A stretch of DNA of 64,000 nucleotides from NCBI GenBank assembly GCA_024762315.1, contig JANTHR010000001.1, positions 19,658-83,657 on the forward strand, written 5' to 3'. The position numbers and the translations under genes are program-made. A model generated the notes under the pieces. It was not told where the DNA came from and did no database searches. It saw only the letters and a program-made list of their open reading frames with translations. Within the stretch, counting starts at the first letter, position 1, and each line of letters begins with the position of its first letter. Of this stretch, positions 19,832 through 28,191 are shown piece after piece. The DNA is from Sulfurovum sp. GTDB lineage: Bacteria; Campylobacterota; Campylobacteria; Campylobacterales; Sulfurovaceae.

Positions 19832-19872
19832 TTCCCATCTGTTCCGGTGGGAATTAATATGTGAATTGTTTT
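19832..19872 (+). repeat. Decayed copy of the CTCGTTCCCA repeat, left end only
   Basis: TTCCCA (19832-19837) and TGGGAA (19848-19853) form a hairpin just after fabD. The bases following it (GGGAATTAATATGTGAATTG) resemble the left interior of the element in the FAD oxidoreductase gene (GGGAATGTATATTTGAATG). No matching right end was found, so this looks like a truncated relic that may now serve as a terminator. Confidence 0.4.
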
Positions 19873-19955
19873 TTTGGTTTATTTTAATTCCTTATGAGGT
19901 GATTGTGATGGTGTTTACAATCTTGCTAGAGACAAGACACGCCTTGCGTGATTAA

Positions 19956-19980
19956 TGTAGGGTGCGTTTGCCAACGCACC
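19956..19980 (+). repeat. TGTAGGGTG-family palindromic repeat, single unit
   Basis: TGTAGGGTGCG begins the unit; GGTGCGTT (19961-19968) and AACGCACC (19973-19980) form a perfect 8-bp hairpin with a TGCC loop. It ends immediately before the AAAAAGG ribosome binding site of mtnN. The same TGTAGG(G)TG head occurs at three other junctions in this window. Confidence 0.65.
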
Positions 19981-19993
19981 AAAAAGGATTGAT

Positions 19994-20683
19994 GTGAAAA
20001 TAGCTATTATGGGTGCGATGCCTGAAGAGGTGGAGCCGATTGTCGCCAAGCTGGATAACTTGAATGTTGTGGAATATGCTGAAAACAAGTACTATGAGGG
20101 GAGTTATCACGGTCATGAGGTGGTTGTAGCTTATTCGAAAATAGGAAAGGTATTTGCAACGCTCACTGCAACGATCCTCATAGAGAAGTTCGGTTGTGAC
20201 ACTTTGCTTTTCTCAGGTGTGGCAGGTGCAATATCTCCTGATCTTAAAGTAGGTGATCTTATCATCGCTAAGAGTCTGTGTCAGCATGATTTGGACATTA
20301 CGGCTTTTGGCCACCCTTACGGGTATGTTCCCGAAGGTGAAGTGTATGTGGCTTCGGATGAGAAATTGAGAGAGGTGGCAAAGCAGGTTGCTTCACAAAA
20401 AGGATTAACACTTAAAGAGGGCATCATCGCCACGGGTGATCAGTTTGTGGCAAATGAAGAACGTAAGCACTGGATAGGTGAGACATTTAAAGCAGATGCT
20501 TTGGAGATGGAAGGTGCAGCGGTTGCTGTAGTCTGTTCAGCCTTGAATGTGCCGTTCTTTGTCTTACGTGCCATCTCTGATGCAGCAGATATGGATGCAG
20601 GATTTGATTTTGATAAATTTTTGGAGTCTTCTGCAAAGATCAGTGCTGATTTTATCCTCTCAATGGTGGAAGAGATACAATAA
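19994..20683 (+). CDS. mtnN: 5'-methylthioadenosine/S-adenosylhomocysteine nucleosidase
   Basis: MTAN cleaves the glycosidic bond of methylthioadenosine and S-adenosylhomocysteine. In many Campylobacterota it also acts on aminofutalosine in menaquinone synthesis. The 229-residue protein starts at GTG with AAAAAGGA upstream. Motifs are IAIMGAMPEEVE at the N-terminus, FSGVAGAI, the substrate loop ALEMEGAAVA and the catalytic aspartate in AISDAAD. The position after fabD matches the Campylobacter order I recall (pfs). Confidence 0.95.
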   Translation: MKIAIMGAMPEEVEPIVAKLDNLNVVEYAENKYYEGSYHGHEVVVAYSKIGKVFATLTATILIEKFGCDTLLFSGVAGAISPDLKVGDLIIAKSLCQHDLDITAFGHPYGYVPEGEVYVASDEKLREVAKQVASQKGLTLKEGIIATGDQFVANEERKHWIGETFKADALEMEGAAVAVVCSALNVPFFVLRAISDAADMDAGFDFDKFLESSAKISADFILSMVEEIQ

Positions 20684-20688
20684 TTTCG

Positions 20689-20762
20689 CAGCATGTTGTC
20701 CCCTCGCAACATGCTGTAATATCATGCATAATTTTGGTGTTGTGAGGGCGCAGCATCCTACA
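20689..20762. repeat. TGTAGG-family palindromic element between mtnN and ttcA
   Basis: The left part is a perfect 10-bp hairpin (CAGCATGTTG at 20689-20698, CAACATGCTG at 20707-20716). The right end, read on the other strand, is TGTAGGATGCTGCGCCCTCA, which resembles the end of the element at 59564-59646. The two ends are inverted, as in a small non-autonomous mobile element. It fills almost the whole mtnN-ttcA gap. Confidence 0.6.
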
Positions 20763-20773
20763 AAGAGAGAAAA

Positions 20774-21568
20774 GTGGAAAAAAGAAGAGAACAAAGTAAA
20801 ACCATTCCCATGAGTAAAAAACTCCTCAAGGTCATAGGCAAGACCAATGCCGAGTTCAGACTCATCGGTGAGGGCGATAAAGTACTTGTCGGGCTTAGCG
20901 GAGGTAAAGACTCACTGGCTTTAGTACATGCGCTTAAACATGTACAAAGACATGCACCCTTTAAATTCGAATTTGAAGCCTGTACCGTTAAGTATGGAAT
21001 GCCGGATGAGCATTATGAGTTTTTGAGTAAGCATTGTGAAGAGTACGGCATCAAACATACGGTGTACGATACCAATATCTTTGAGATCTCCCATGATACG
21101 ATTCGTGAAAATTCTTCATTTTGTTCATATTTCTCCCGCATGAGAAGGGGAGCGCTCTATACCTTCGCAGAAGAAGGCGGCTTTAACAAAGTAGCACTGG
21201 GGCACCACTTCGATGACACAGTAGAGAGTTTCTTTATGAACATGTTCTACAATGGAACCATGAGAGCCTTGGCTCCCATCTACAAAACAGGCAGAGGTTT
21301 CCACCTCATTCGCCCACTCATCCAAGCCAGAGAATCACAGCTTCGTGCTTTTGCTGAAGAGAATAACCTACAGGTCATTGGTGATGAAGCCTGTCCTGCG
21401 ATGTTAAAAGATGTCAAAATGCCTCATGCCAGAGCCTCTACCAAAGTATGGCTGGCAGAACTTGAAAAAGAGAATAAAGACGTGTTTAAAATGTTCAAGG
21501 CTTCTTTCAAACACATTCATGATGATACATTTTTAGACCCTGAACGTTGGGATAGGGATGATATTTGA
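20774..21568 (+). CDS. ttcA: TtcA-family tRNA 2-thiocytidine synthetase-like ATPase
   Basis: TtcA thiolates cytidine 32 of tRNA using ATP and an iron-sulfur cluster. The 264-residue protein has the PP-loop SGGKDS at residues 42-47 and GHHFDDTVESFFMN. In the enterobacterial enzyme three cysteines hold the cluster, two of them in CxxC. Here the corresponding motif is CSYF (Cys117, Phe120), and the third candidate is Cys207 in EACPAM. One ligand therefore seems absent. The GTG at 20774 follows AGAGAGAAAA; an ATG at 20810 is an alternative start. The stop overlaps the rluD-type gene by four bases. Confidence 0.8.
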   Translation: MEKRREQSKTIPMSKKLLKVIGKTNAEFRLIGEGDKVLVGLSGGKDSLALVHALKHVQRHAPFKFEFEACTVKYGMPDEHYEFLSKHCEEYGIKHTVYDTNIFEISHDTIRENSSFCSYFSRMRRGALYTFAEEGGFNKVALGHHFDDTVESFFMNMFYNGTMRALAPIYKTGRGFHLIRPLIQARESQLRAFAEENNLQVIGDEACPAMLKDVKMPHARASTKVWLAELEKENKDVFKMFKASFKHIHDDTFLDPERWDRDDI

Positions 21569-22524
21569 ACCGTAAGCAATTTGTATCTGCCTCTTCTGGG
21601 CGTATAGACAAGATCCTGGCTTATGAACTCAATGTCAGCCGCAATCAAGTAGAAAAACTCATCAAAGACGGTCTTGTGTCTGTCAATGGAAAAGTTGTCA
21701 CCAAGACCAGCTTTAAAGTCTCAGAAGATGATGAGATAGCCTATGAGTTCAAAGAAGCAGAGAAACGCGAGCCTGTGGAAGTGGATTTTGATGTTGAGGT
21801 GTTGTATGAGGATGAGTATCTGCTTGTAGTCAACAAACCTAGTGGATTGGTTGTCCATCCCGCTCCTTCGGTTAAAGAGCCTACACTTGTGGACTGGCTT
21901 ATTAAAAAAGGTATTTCTCTCTCTACTATCTCCGGGGAAGAGCGGCATGGGATCGTACACCGTATAGACAAAGAAACTACAGGTGCATTGGTGATCGCAA
22001 AAGACAACAAGACCCATGAAGAACTAAGTAAACAGTTGCAGGACAAAAGTATGGGGCGCTACTATTTGGCACTCATAGACCATCCTTTAAAAGAGGATGT
22101 ACTGGTGGACAGGCCCATAGGACGCAACCCGAAGAACAGGCTCAAAATGGATGTCGTACCTCATGGGAAACCTGCCAAAACAGCCTTTAAAAAGCTTTTG
22201 ACCTCTGCGTATGATGTGGAACTCATCGCTGCAAAACTCTTTACGGGAAGAACCCATCAGATTCGCGTGCATCTAAACACTTTGGGGCGGCATATCCTGG
22301 GTGATGATTTATATGGCTTTAAGACCAAAAGAGATAAAATTCCAAGAGTTTATCTGCATGCATATCTATTATATTTGACACACCCGGTAAGTGGTAAGAA
22401 AATGGAGTTCACCGCTCCTCTTTTTGATGATATGACAACATTTATGACAAAATATTTTGATCAAGGCGAAATCAATGAAAAAATCGATCCTCTTACTCTG
22501 GGTTCCGGCTTTACTGCTGTTTAA
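21565..22524 (+). CDS. rluD: RluD-family 23S rRNA pseudouridine synthase
   Basis: This 319-residue protein isomerises uridines in large-subunit rRNA. An S4 RNA-binding domain occupies residues about 15-75, then the RluA/RluD catalytic domain with VHRIDKETTGALV, in which Asp134 is the catalytic residue, and GRTHQIRVHL near residue 229. The start is a TTG overlapping the ttcA stop. Exact target positions cannot be given from sequence. In C. jejuni, as recalled, it lies next to the FlpA gene, the same as here. Confidence 0.9.
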   Translation: MNRKQFVSASSGRIDKILAYELNVSRNQVEKLIKDGLVSVNGKVVTKTSFKVSEDDEIAYEFKEAEKREPVEVDFDVEVLYEDEYLLVVNKPSGLVVHPAPSVKEPTLVDWLIKKGISLSTISGEERHGIVHRIDKETTGALVIAKDNKTHEELSKQLQDKSMGRYYLALIDHPLKEDVLVDRPIGRNPKNRLKMDVVPHGKPAKTAFKKLLTSAYDVELIAAKLFTGRTHQIRVHLNTLGRHILGDDLYGFKTKRDKIPRVYLHAYLLYLTHPVSGKKMEFTAPLFDDMTTFMTKYFDQGEINEKIDPLTLGSGFTAV

Positions 22525-23149
22525 TGGCTGTGCGGGCATTAAAGGGCTGCTTATTTATGATAAAAATCCTACACTCCCGACCATCACTAAAGTTAGGGCA
22601 CTGCCTACGATGAGTTCAGTAGGTTTCGAATGGAAAAAAATAGAAGATAAAAGAGTGCATGGCATAAATATCTATAGAGGCTCTCCATCTGATAGATTTG
22701 GTACGGATCAGGGTTTTAAACGTATTGGAACGGTAGGAAACCGCTATGGTACACATTTTGTAGATACACATGTGAAGCCAAATACAACCTATCTTTATAC
22801 TTTCACTACTTTTTACATGGGTGAAGAATCAAATCACGGTGCTATCCTAAAAGTAAAAACACGCCCGCCTTTTGCAGGGGTTTCATTTGTGCAAGCCTAT
22901 AAAGTTGCACCGGGTGTTGTAAAACTTCTTTGGAGGCCGCACCCGAGTGAGAGGGTCAACGCCTACATTATAGAACGTTCGGTCAATGGCGGAAAGTGGA
23001 AATATGTAGCACAGGTCGAAGGGCAATTGATGGCTGAGTATATTGACAGCTTCATTCATACCGGCGGTACGTATGCATATCGTGTTATTGCAAAAAGTTA
23101 TGACGGCATTAGATCCAAACCAAGCCAAGTTACACGTATTTCATTCTAA
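22475..23149 (+). CDS. FlpA-like lipoprotein with fibronectin type III domains
   Basis: The start is placed at ATG 22475, preceded by AAGGCGA, inside the end of the rluD-type gene. The 224-residue precursor has a lipoprotein signal with lipobox LFNGC and two fibronectin type III-like domains (residues about 30-125 and 130-220), recognised by repeated VGFEWKKI/VKLLWRP, YRGS and TYLYTFTTFY/TYAYRVIAKS patterns. C. jejuni FlpA (Cj1279c by recall) is a longer relative in the same gene position and is known as a fibronectin-binding adhesin. In a non-pathogen the role is probably structural, perhaps linked to the neighbouring FtsEX system. Confidence 0.8.
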   Translation: MKKSILLLWVPALLLFNGCAGIKGLLIYDKNPTLPTITKVRALPTMSSVGFEWKKIEDKRVHGINIYRGSPSDRFGTDQGFKRIGTVGNRYGTHFVDTHVKPNTTYLYTFTTFYMGEESNHGAILKVKTRPPFAGVSFVQAYKVAPGVVKLLWRPHPSERVNAYIIERSVNGGKWKYVAQVEGQLMAEYIDSFIHTGGTYAYRVIAKSYDGIRSKPSQVTRISF

Positions 23150-23163
23150 CAGGACAATTGCGA

Positions 23164-24333
23164 ATGCCACATTTAAAAGTTACTCCGTTCGACAGTTCTG
23201 CCATAGAGCACAAGATCCTCCAAAGTGATATCATTACTTTTAGAGCAAAGGCTTTGAAGGGTGGTGATGAACTCCTGGGGGTGGAGCATGGCGGGGAAGA
23301 ATTTTTGCTTCAGATCAAACCTGATGAAAAAGCAACCCTTGTTAAATACGACAAAGTGACCAGACCCCTGAAAGTCAATCTTTTAAAAGAAGCACTGGAC
23401 CAAGTCTCCAAAGATCTGGAGCTTGAGATAGAGAGTTCAAACATCGCCATCTCGAATAGCAAACCGACACTCTCTTCTGAGTATTTTAAGAAAATAGAAG
23501 ATTTTGAGCATATTACTTCCCCAAAAGAAAAGATCTCTGTTGAGGTAGGGTTTGGGTCGGGAAGACATCTGCTCCATCAGGCAAAGAAGAATCCGGATAC
23601 ACTTTTTATAGGGCTTGAGATACATACGCCTTCAGCACAACAGGTGCTCAAACAGATAGAACTGCAGGAACTGGATAACATCTGGGTGGTGAATTATGAT
23701 GCAAGACTCTTTTTGGAAATGCTCCCTTCCAATGTCTGTGAACAGATATTTGTTCATTTTCCAGTCCCCTGGGACAAGAAGCCGCATCGCCGTGTCATTA
23801 GTCCCTCTTTTCTGGATGAGAGCATACGTGTGCTTAGAAAGGGAGGACGTCTGGAGCTTCGAACAGACAGTGATAAATACTTCTGGTATTCGCTGGAGAC
23901 TTTCTTTTCTGTGCCTAAAACAGAGGTAGAAATACGAAAGAACGAAGCTTTGGAAGTGACCAGTAAGTACGAAGCAAGATGGCGTAGACAGGAGAAAGAT
24001 ATCTATGATGTCTATGTTAAATGCGGAGAAAATTCAGAACCTAAAGTATTGAACATAGATTTTAATTTTAATATTGTAAAATATAGAAAAGGTTTGGAAG
24101 AAACTTTACCCAAAAAAGCACTTGTCTTTGATGGATACTTTGTGCACTTTGAACGTATGTATAAAACAGGGAACGAAAAACTCCTTATTAAATGTGCATT
24201 CGGAAGTTTTGACAGACCTGAACATAAATATATTTTGATAGAAGAGAACAGTTGCAGATACTTTGTCTCACCTCCTGTGAAGACTACGGTCAACTATGAA
24301 GCACATCAAAAAATAATGGAACTTTTATCTTAA
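23164..24333 (+). CDS. trmB: tRNA (guanine-N7-)-methyltransferase with N- and C-terminal extensions
   Basis: TrmB methylates G46 in tRNA. I choose ATG 23164, with AGGA nine bases upstream, over the in-frame TTG two codons earlier. The 389-residue protein is much longer than the roughly 240 residues of the E. coli enzyme. The methyltransferase core (residues about 122-290) has VEVGFGSGRHLL, GLEIHTPSAQQ and the conserved FPVPWDKKPHRR. About 120 residues precede the core and about 90 follow. The extensions look like a genuine family variant, not a fusion with a recognisable domain. Confidence 0.9.
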   Translation: MPHLKVTPFDSSAIEHKILQSDIITFRAKALKGGDELLGVEHGGEEFLLQIKPDEKATLVKYDKVTRPLKVNLLKEALDQVSKDLELEIESSNIAISNSKPTLSSEYFKKIEDFEHITSPKEKISVEVGFGSGRHLLHQAKKNPDTLFIGLEIHTPSAQQVLKQIELQELDNIWVVNYDARLFLEMLPSNVCEQIFVHFPVPWDKKPHRRVISPSFLDESIRVLRKGGRLELRTDSDKYFWYSLETFFSVPKTEVEIRKNEALEVTSKYEARWRRQEKDIYDVYVKCGENSEPKVLNIDFNFNIVKYRKGLEETLPKKALVFDGYFVHFERMYKTGNEKLLIKCAFGSFDRPEHKYILIEENSCRYFVSPPVKTTVNYEAHQKIMELLS

Positions 24334-24345
24334 AGGAAATCTAGG

Positions 24346-25020
24346 ATGTCTAATGTAATCAATGCTTCACATATCACTCTTGCGTATGACAATGGTGAAA
24401 AAGAGATCATTAAAGATGCAAGTTTCAGCATTAAAAAAGGGGAGTTCGTTTTTATTACCGGACCCAGTGGTTCAGGTAAGTCGACACTCCTTAAAGCACT
24501 TTACGGTGCATTGAAGCCTACGGAAGGTAGCCTTGTAGTAGGTGGTTTGGACCTGGCTAGTGTTGGACAGAGTAAACTGCAGGAGTTAAGGACGCATTTA
24601 GGGATCATCTTTCAGGACTATAAACTGGTCAATGAGTGGACGGTGGCCAAAAATGTGGTACTTCCTCTGATGATAGCGGGGTATTCTGTAGATGTTCAGA
24701 ATACACAGGCGCAACGACTGCTTAAACATGTCAAACTTTCAGAACATGCAGACAAATATCCGTTGGAACTTAGCGGTGGAGAGCAACAGCGGGTGGGTGT
24801 GGCTAGAGCATTGTCCAAAAACCCGGTAGTTATTTTGGCAGATGAGCCTACAGGAAACCTGGATGACTACTCGTCCAATGTGATCTGGGACCTCATGGAG
24901 AATGCCTGTCAGCAGCTCGATACAACCGTATTGGTGGTAACACACAAGATCCCGACGATCTTCTCTTTGCCTTATAGACATTTTATTATAGAAAGCAAGG
25001 GTGTGTATGAAGTTCATTAA
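24346..25020 (+). CDS. ftsE: Cell division ABC transporter ATP-binding protein FtsE
   Basis: FtsE pairs with FtsX to form an ATP-driven signalling complex at the division septum that activates murein hydrolases. The 224-residue protein has Walker [10 protein letters not shown] (residues 39-47), the ABC signature LSGGEQ near residue 143 and Walker [15 protein letters not shown]. It is 12 bases downstream of trmB and overlaps the beginning of ftsX. Confidence 0.93.
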   Translation: MSNVINASHITLAYDNGEKEIIKDASFSIKKGEFVFITGPSGSGKSTLLKALYGALKPTEGSLVVGGLDLASVGQSKLQELRTHLGIIFQDYKLVNEWTVAKNVVLPLMIAGYSVDVQNTQAQRLLKHVKLSEHADKYPLELSGGEQQRVGVARALSKNPVVILADEPTGNLDDYSSNVIWDLMENACQQLDTTVLVVTHKIPTIFSLPYRHFIIESKGVYEVH

Positions 25021-25822
25021 AAACCATCTTATGTTCATTTTGCCCTTGATGGCTATTTTGCTTGGTATAGAGTTCTACCTTGTTTTTGACCGTACAACGA
25101 ATTCCTATGAAAAAGGTCTTAAGGAGGGCTACTCTATGCTTGTAGTCACCAATAAACCTATGGAACTCTCTGTATTTAAAGCACTTAACAGGCACATTAG
25201 CAATGCCCAGAAGATCAAAAGAGAGAGCATTGTCTCAGAGATAGCAAAAGGCGTAAGTAAAAGCAGCAGTAAAGAGATACTGGCATCTTTACCGTATTTT
25301 TATAACGTGGGATTGGATTCCTATCTCAGTACATCCGGACTCAACAAGATAAAAGCAGATCTTGAGGCAGACAAGAACATTAAAAAGGTTGAGACCTTCG
25401 GAAGCAGTTACAGTTCGAGTTATAGACTCTTTTCATTTATCAAGTTCACATTGAAACTCTTCATTGTATTTATGGGGGTAGTGAGTCTTTTTCTTATTAT
25501 CAAACAGATGGAAATATGGAAATACGCACATAAAGAGCGTATGCAGGTGATGGAGATATTCGGTGCACCATTGATGTTGCGGTCCGGGGTGCTCTTTAAG
25601 GTGGCTATTGCAGACGCTTTTATCGCTACGCTTCTGACTTCTGCGATCTTCCTATATGTGAAGTTCCAATGGGCAGCCAACAGCGGTATTGATGTGATGA
25701 TGGAAAATCAGGAAGAGCTCTTCAGATTAAGTGATATCGCTATTCTTTTAAGTTCAGCACTGCTTATTGTCGTTATTGCAGTCTACTCGGTAGTCTTTTC
25801 GAGTAAGGGAGTAGAGGAGTGA
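25007..25822 (+). CDS. ftsX: Cell division protein FtsX (permease-like)
   Basis: FtsX is the membrane half of FtsEX. The start is placed at ATG 25007, six bases after AAGGG, overlapping the end of ftsE by 14 bases. The 271-residue protein has four predicted membrane segments: residues about 6-24, 140-165, 190-218 and 240-265. A periplasmic loop of about 110 residues after the first segment is where FtsX binds EnvC-type activators. The next gene encodes such a protein and overlaps by four bases. Confidence 0.88.
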   Translation: MKFIKNHLMFILPLMAILLGIEFYLVFDRTTNSYEKGLKEGYSMLVVTNKPMELSVFKALNRHISNAQKIKRESIVSEIAKGVSKSSSKEILASLPYFYNVGLDSYLSTSGLNKIKADLEADKNIKKVETFGSSYSSSYRLFSFIKFTLKLFIVFMGVVSLFLIIKQMEIWKYAHKERMQVMEIFGAPLMLRSGVLFKVAIADAFIATLLTSAIFLYVKFQWAANSGIDVMMENQEELFRLSDIAILLSSALLIVVIAVYSVVFSSKGVEE

Positions 25823-27186
25823 GATCCTTCATATTCTCTTGTTTTGTAGTCATCGGGCTGCTGCAAGGTGCAACAACTGTAACGAAGATAAAGGATTCCA
25901 GAAAGAATCTTTCCAGTACTGTATTGAAGAAGAAACAGGCGAGCAGACAACTGGAGAAAATAGCAAAAGATATTCGGGCTGCAGAGAAGGATATTGCCTA
26001 TCTTGAAAAAAAAATAGAAGAACTCGGTCGTGATCAGAATAAAACAGAAGAAGAATACAAAGCATTAAAGCAGGAGCTGAAAAAGTCAAAAGAGGATTTT
26101 GAAAATACAAATAGGCAACTGAAGCGAAAACACAAAGCATTCATCTCTTTACTCTCTGAGCAGTTCTCAGTGATCTTCGCTATGGAACAGGCGCATGAAC
26201 CAACACGGAAATCCATTATTGCCCAGGAGGTCTATAAGGCCTATAAGAAGCATAACGCAAAAGTCTTGGCCACGTTGAGATCAGAGATCATTACGCTTAA
26301 AAAGCGGAAAGAAGATAAGCTTTATTTGCACAATAAAACAAAAAATCGGATCAAAAGGATCATTAAAAAAAGAGAATCCTATGCACAGAAGAAATTAGCC
26401 AAAAAGAAACTGCTTGAAAAGCTTGCCAAAGATGAAGAGAAATATAATGCTATCCTTGAAAAGATCGTCGATAAGCAAAATTCGCTTCGTGCAACACTTG
26501 CAAAACTCAATATATTACATAAACAGGAAGTGGAAGAAGCCCGTAAACAGGCTGAAGCCAGAAAAAAGGCAATACGTCTTGAAAGAGAGCGTAAAAAACG
26601 TTTAAGAAAAGCCAAAGCACTGGCACGTGCAAAAGCAAGAAAAGCAAAAGAGGCATTGCGCAAGGCAAAAACAAAAGAAGCCAGAAAGAAAGCGCGTTTG
26701 GCTGCAAAAGAGGCAGAAAAAGAGCGAAAAAGAGTTTACAAGGAGAGTGAAAAAGTAAGAAATATCAACTCTTCTTATCATAAATCAAAGGTTTATGCTT
26801 ACAGAGGCGGGAAAACCATTTCTCCAATCCCCGGGGCAAGGCTTATCAAAAAGTTCGGTACTTATGTCGACCCTATTTATAAGATCAAGATCTTTAATGA
26901 GTCCATCACGCTAAAGGCACCCTCATCCAATGCAAAAGTGAAGAATGTACTTAATGGAAAAGTGGTTTTTGCAGGGAATAGCAGCATGCTTGGAAAAGTG
27001 GTTGTTGTCGCACACAGCGGAAAAATACATACGGTCTATGCCGGACTTTCCAAGATCGCACCCACCATTCGTGTAGGAAGTAAGATACGCAAGGGGTATG
27101 TGGTTGGAAAAGTAGCAAGCAAGTTGATGTTCCAAGCAACGAAGAATTCCAAGCATATCAATCCTTTGAAGTTGATACAGATCTGA
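25819..27186 (+). CDS. envC: EnvC-like murein hydrolase activator: coiled coil plus degenerate LytM/M23 domain
   Basis: The 455-residue protein has a signal peptide (residues 1-18), long charged coiled coils to about residue 310, with an extreme K/R/A/E-rich part near 250-310, and a C-terminal LytM domain (residues about 345-455). The M23 zinc ligands are not conserved: the first His motif reads FGTYVDPIYKIKI with no His, and the HxH position reads VYAGLS. It should therefore be a non-enzymatic activator like E. coli EnvC. It overlaps ftsX by four bases, and two amidases that it could activate lie at 32677-34663. Confidence 0.87.
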   Translation: MRSFIFSCFVVIGLLQGATTVTKIKDSRKNLSSTVLKKKQASRQLEKIAKDIRAAEKDIAYLEKKIEELGRDQNKTEEEYKALKQELKKSKEDFENTNRQLKRKHKAFISLLSEQFSVIFAMEQAHEPTRKSIIAQEVYKAYKKHNAKVLATLRSEIITLKKRKEDKLYLHNKTKNRIKRIIKKRESYAQKKLAKKKLLEKLAKDEEKYNAILEKIVDKQNSLRATLAKLNILHKQEVEEARKQAEARKKAIRLERERKKRLRKAKALARAKARKAKEALRKAKTKEARKKARLAAKEAEKERKRVYKESEKVRNINSSYHKSKVYAYRGGKTISPIPGARLIKKFGTYVDPIYKIKIFNESITLKAPSSNAKVKNVLNGKVVFAGNSSMLGKVVVVAHSGKIHTVYAGLSKIAPTIRVGSKIRKGYVVGKVASKLMFQATKNSKHINPLKLIQI

Positions 27187-27214
27187 CTTAAACCCCTCCT
27201 AAACCTCTTTTGGA

Positions 27215-27220
27215 TATAAT
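27215..27220 (+). promoter_or_regulatory. Predicted -10 box of pyrH (TATAATCGCG signature)
   Basis: GGATATAATCGCGAAAAT lies 26 bases before the pyrH GTG. The same TATAATCGCG core is found upstream of leuD and, on the minus strand, bpt, with TAAAATCGCG before argG. Confidence 0.65.
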
Positions 27221-27231
27221 CGCGAAAATAA

Positions 27232-27954
<723 letters not shown>

Positions 27955-27978
27955 TAAAGTTAGATTTAAAGGAAAAAA

Positions 27979-28185
27979 ATGAGAACAGAAAAATTAACTG
28001 CAAAAGCACTGGAAAAAGTAAATTTTGACAAATACCTTTTGGCAAATGCTGTAGGGAAAAGGGCTGAAAAAATAGCCAATGGTGCCCAGCCGTTACTTGA
28101 TACCGATACAACCGGGATGAAATATTCGGATATAGCGCTTCAAGAAATCGCTGAAGGTAAAATCATTGTAAGTATAGAAGGCTAA
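27979..28185 (+). CDS. rpoZ: DNA-directed RNA polymerase omega subunit
   Basis: Omega helps assemble RNA polymerase and, in proteobacteria, is part of a ppGpp site. The 68-residue protein has the family pattern FDKYLLANAVGKRAEKIANG and ends with the IALQEIAEGKI element. AAAGGAAAAAA upstream of the ATG is the ribosome binding site. It lies just ahead of spoT, an arrangement common in bacteria. Confidence 0.93.
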   Translation: MRTEKLTAKALEKVNFDKYLLANAVGKRAEKIANGAQPLLDTDTTGMKYSDIALQEIAEGKIIVSIEG

Positions 28186-28191
28186 GAACCT

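Noticed and set aside
26250..26760. Lys/Arg/Ala-rich low-complexity region, possibly a separate DNA-binding protein
   Set aside because: It is the continuous coiled coil of the EnvC-like protein, in frame from signal peptide to LytM domain.
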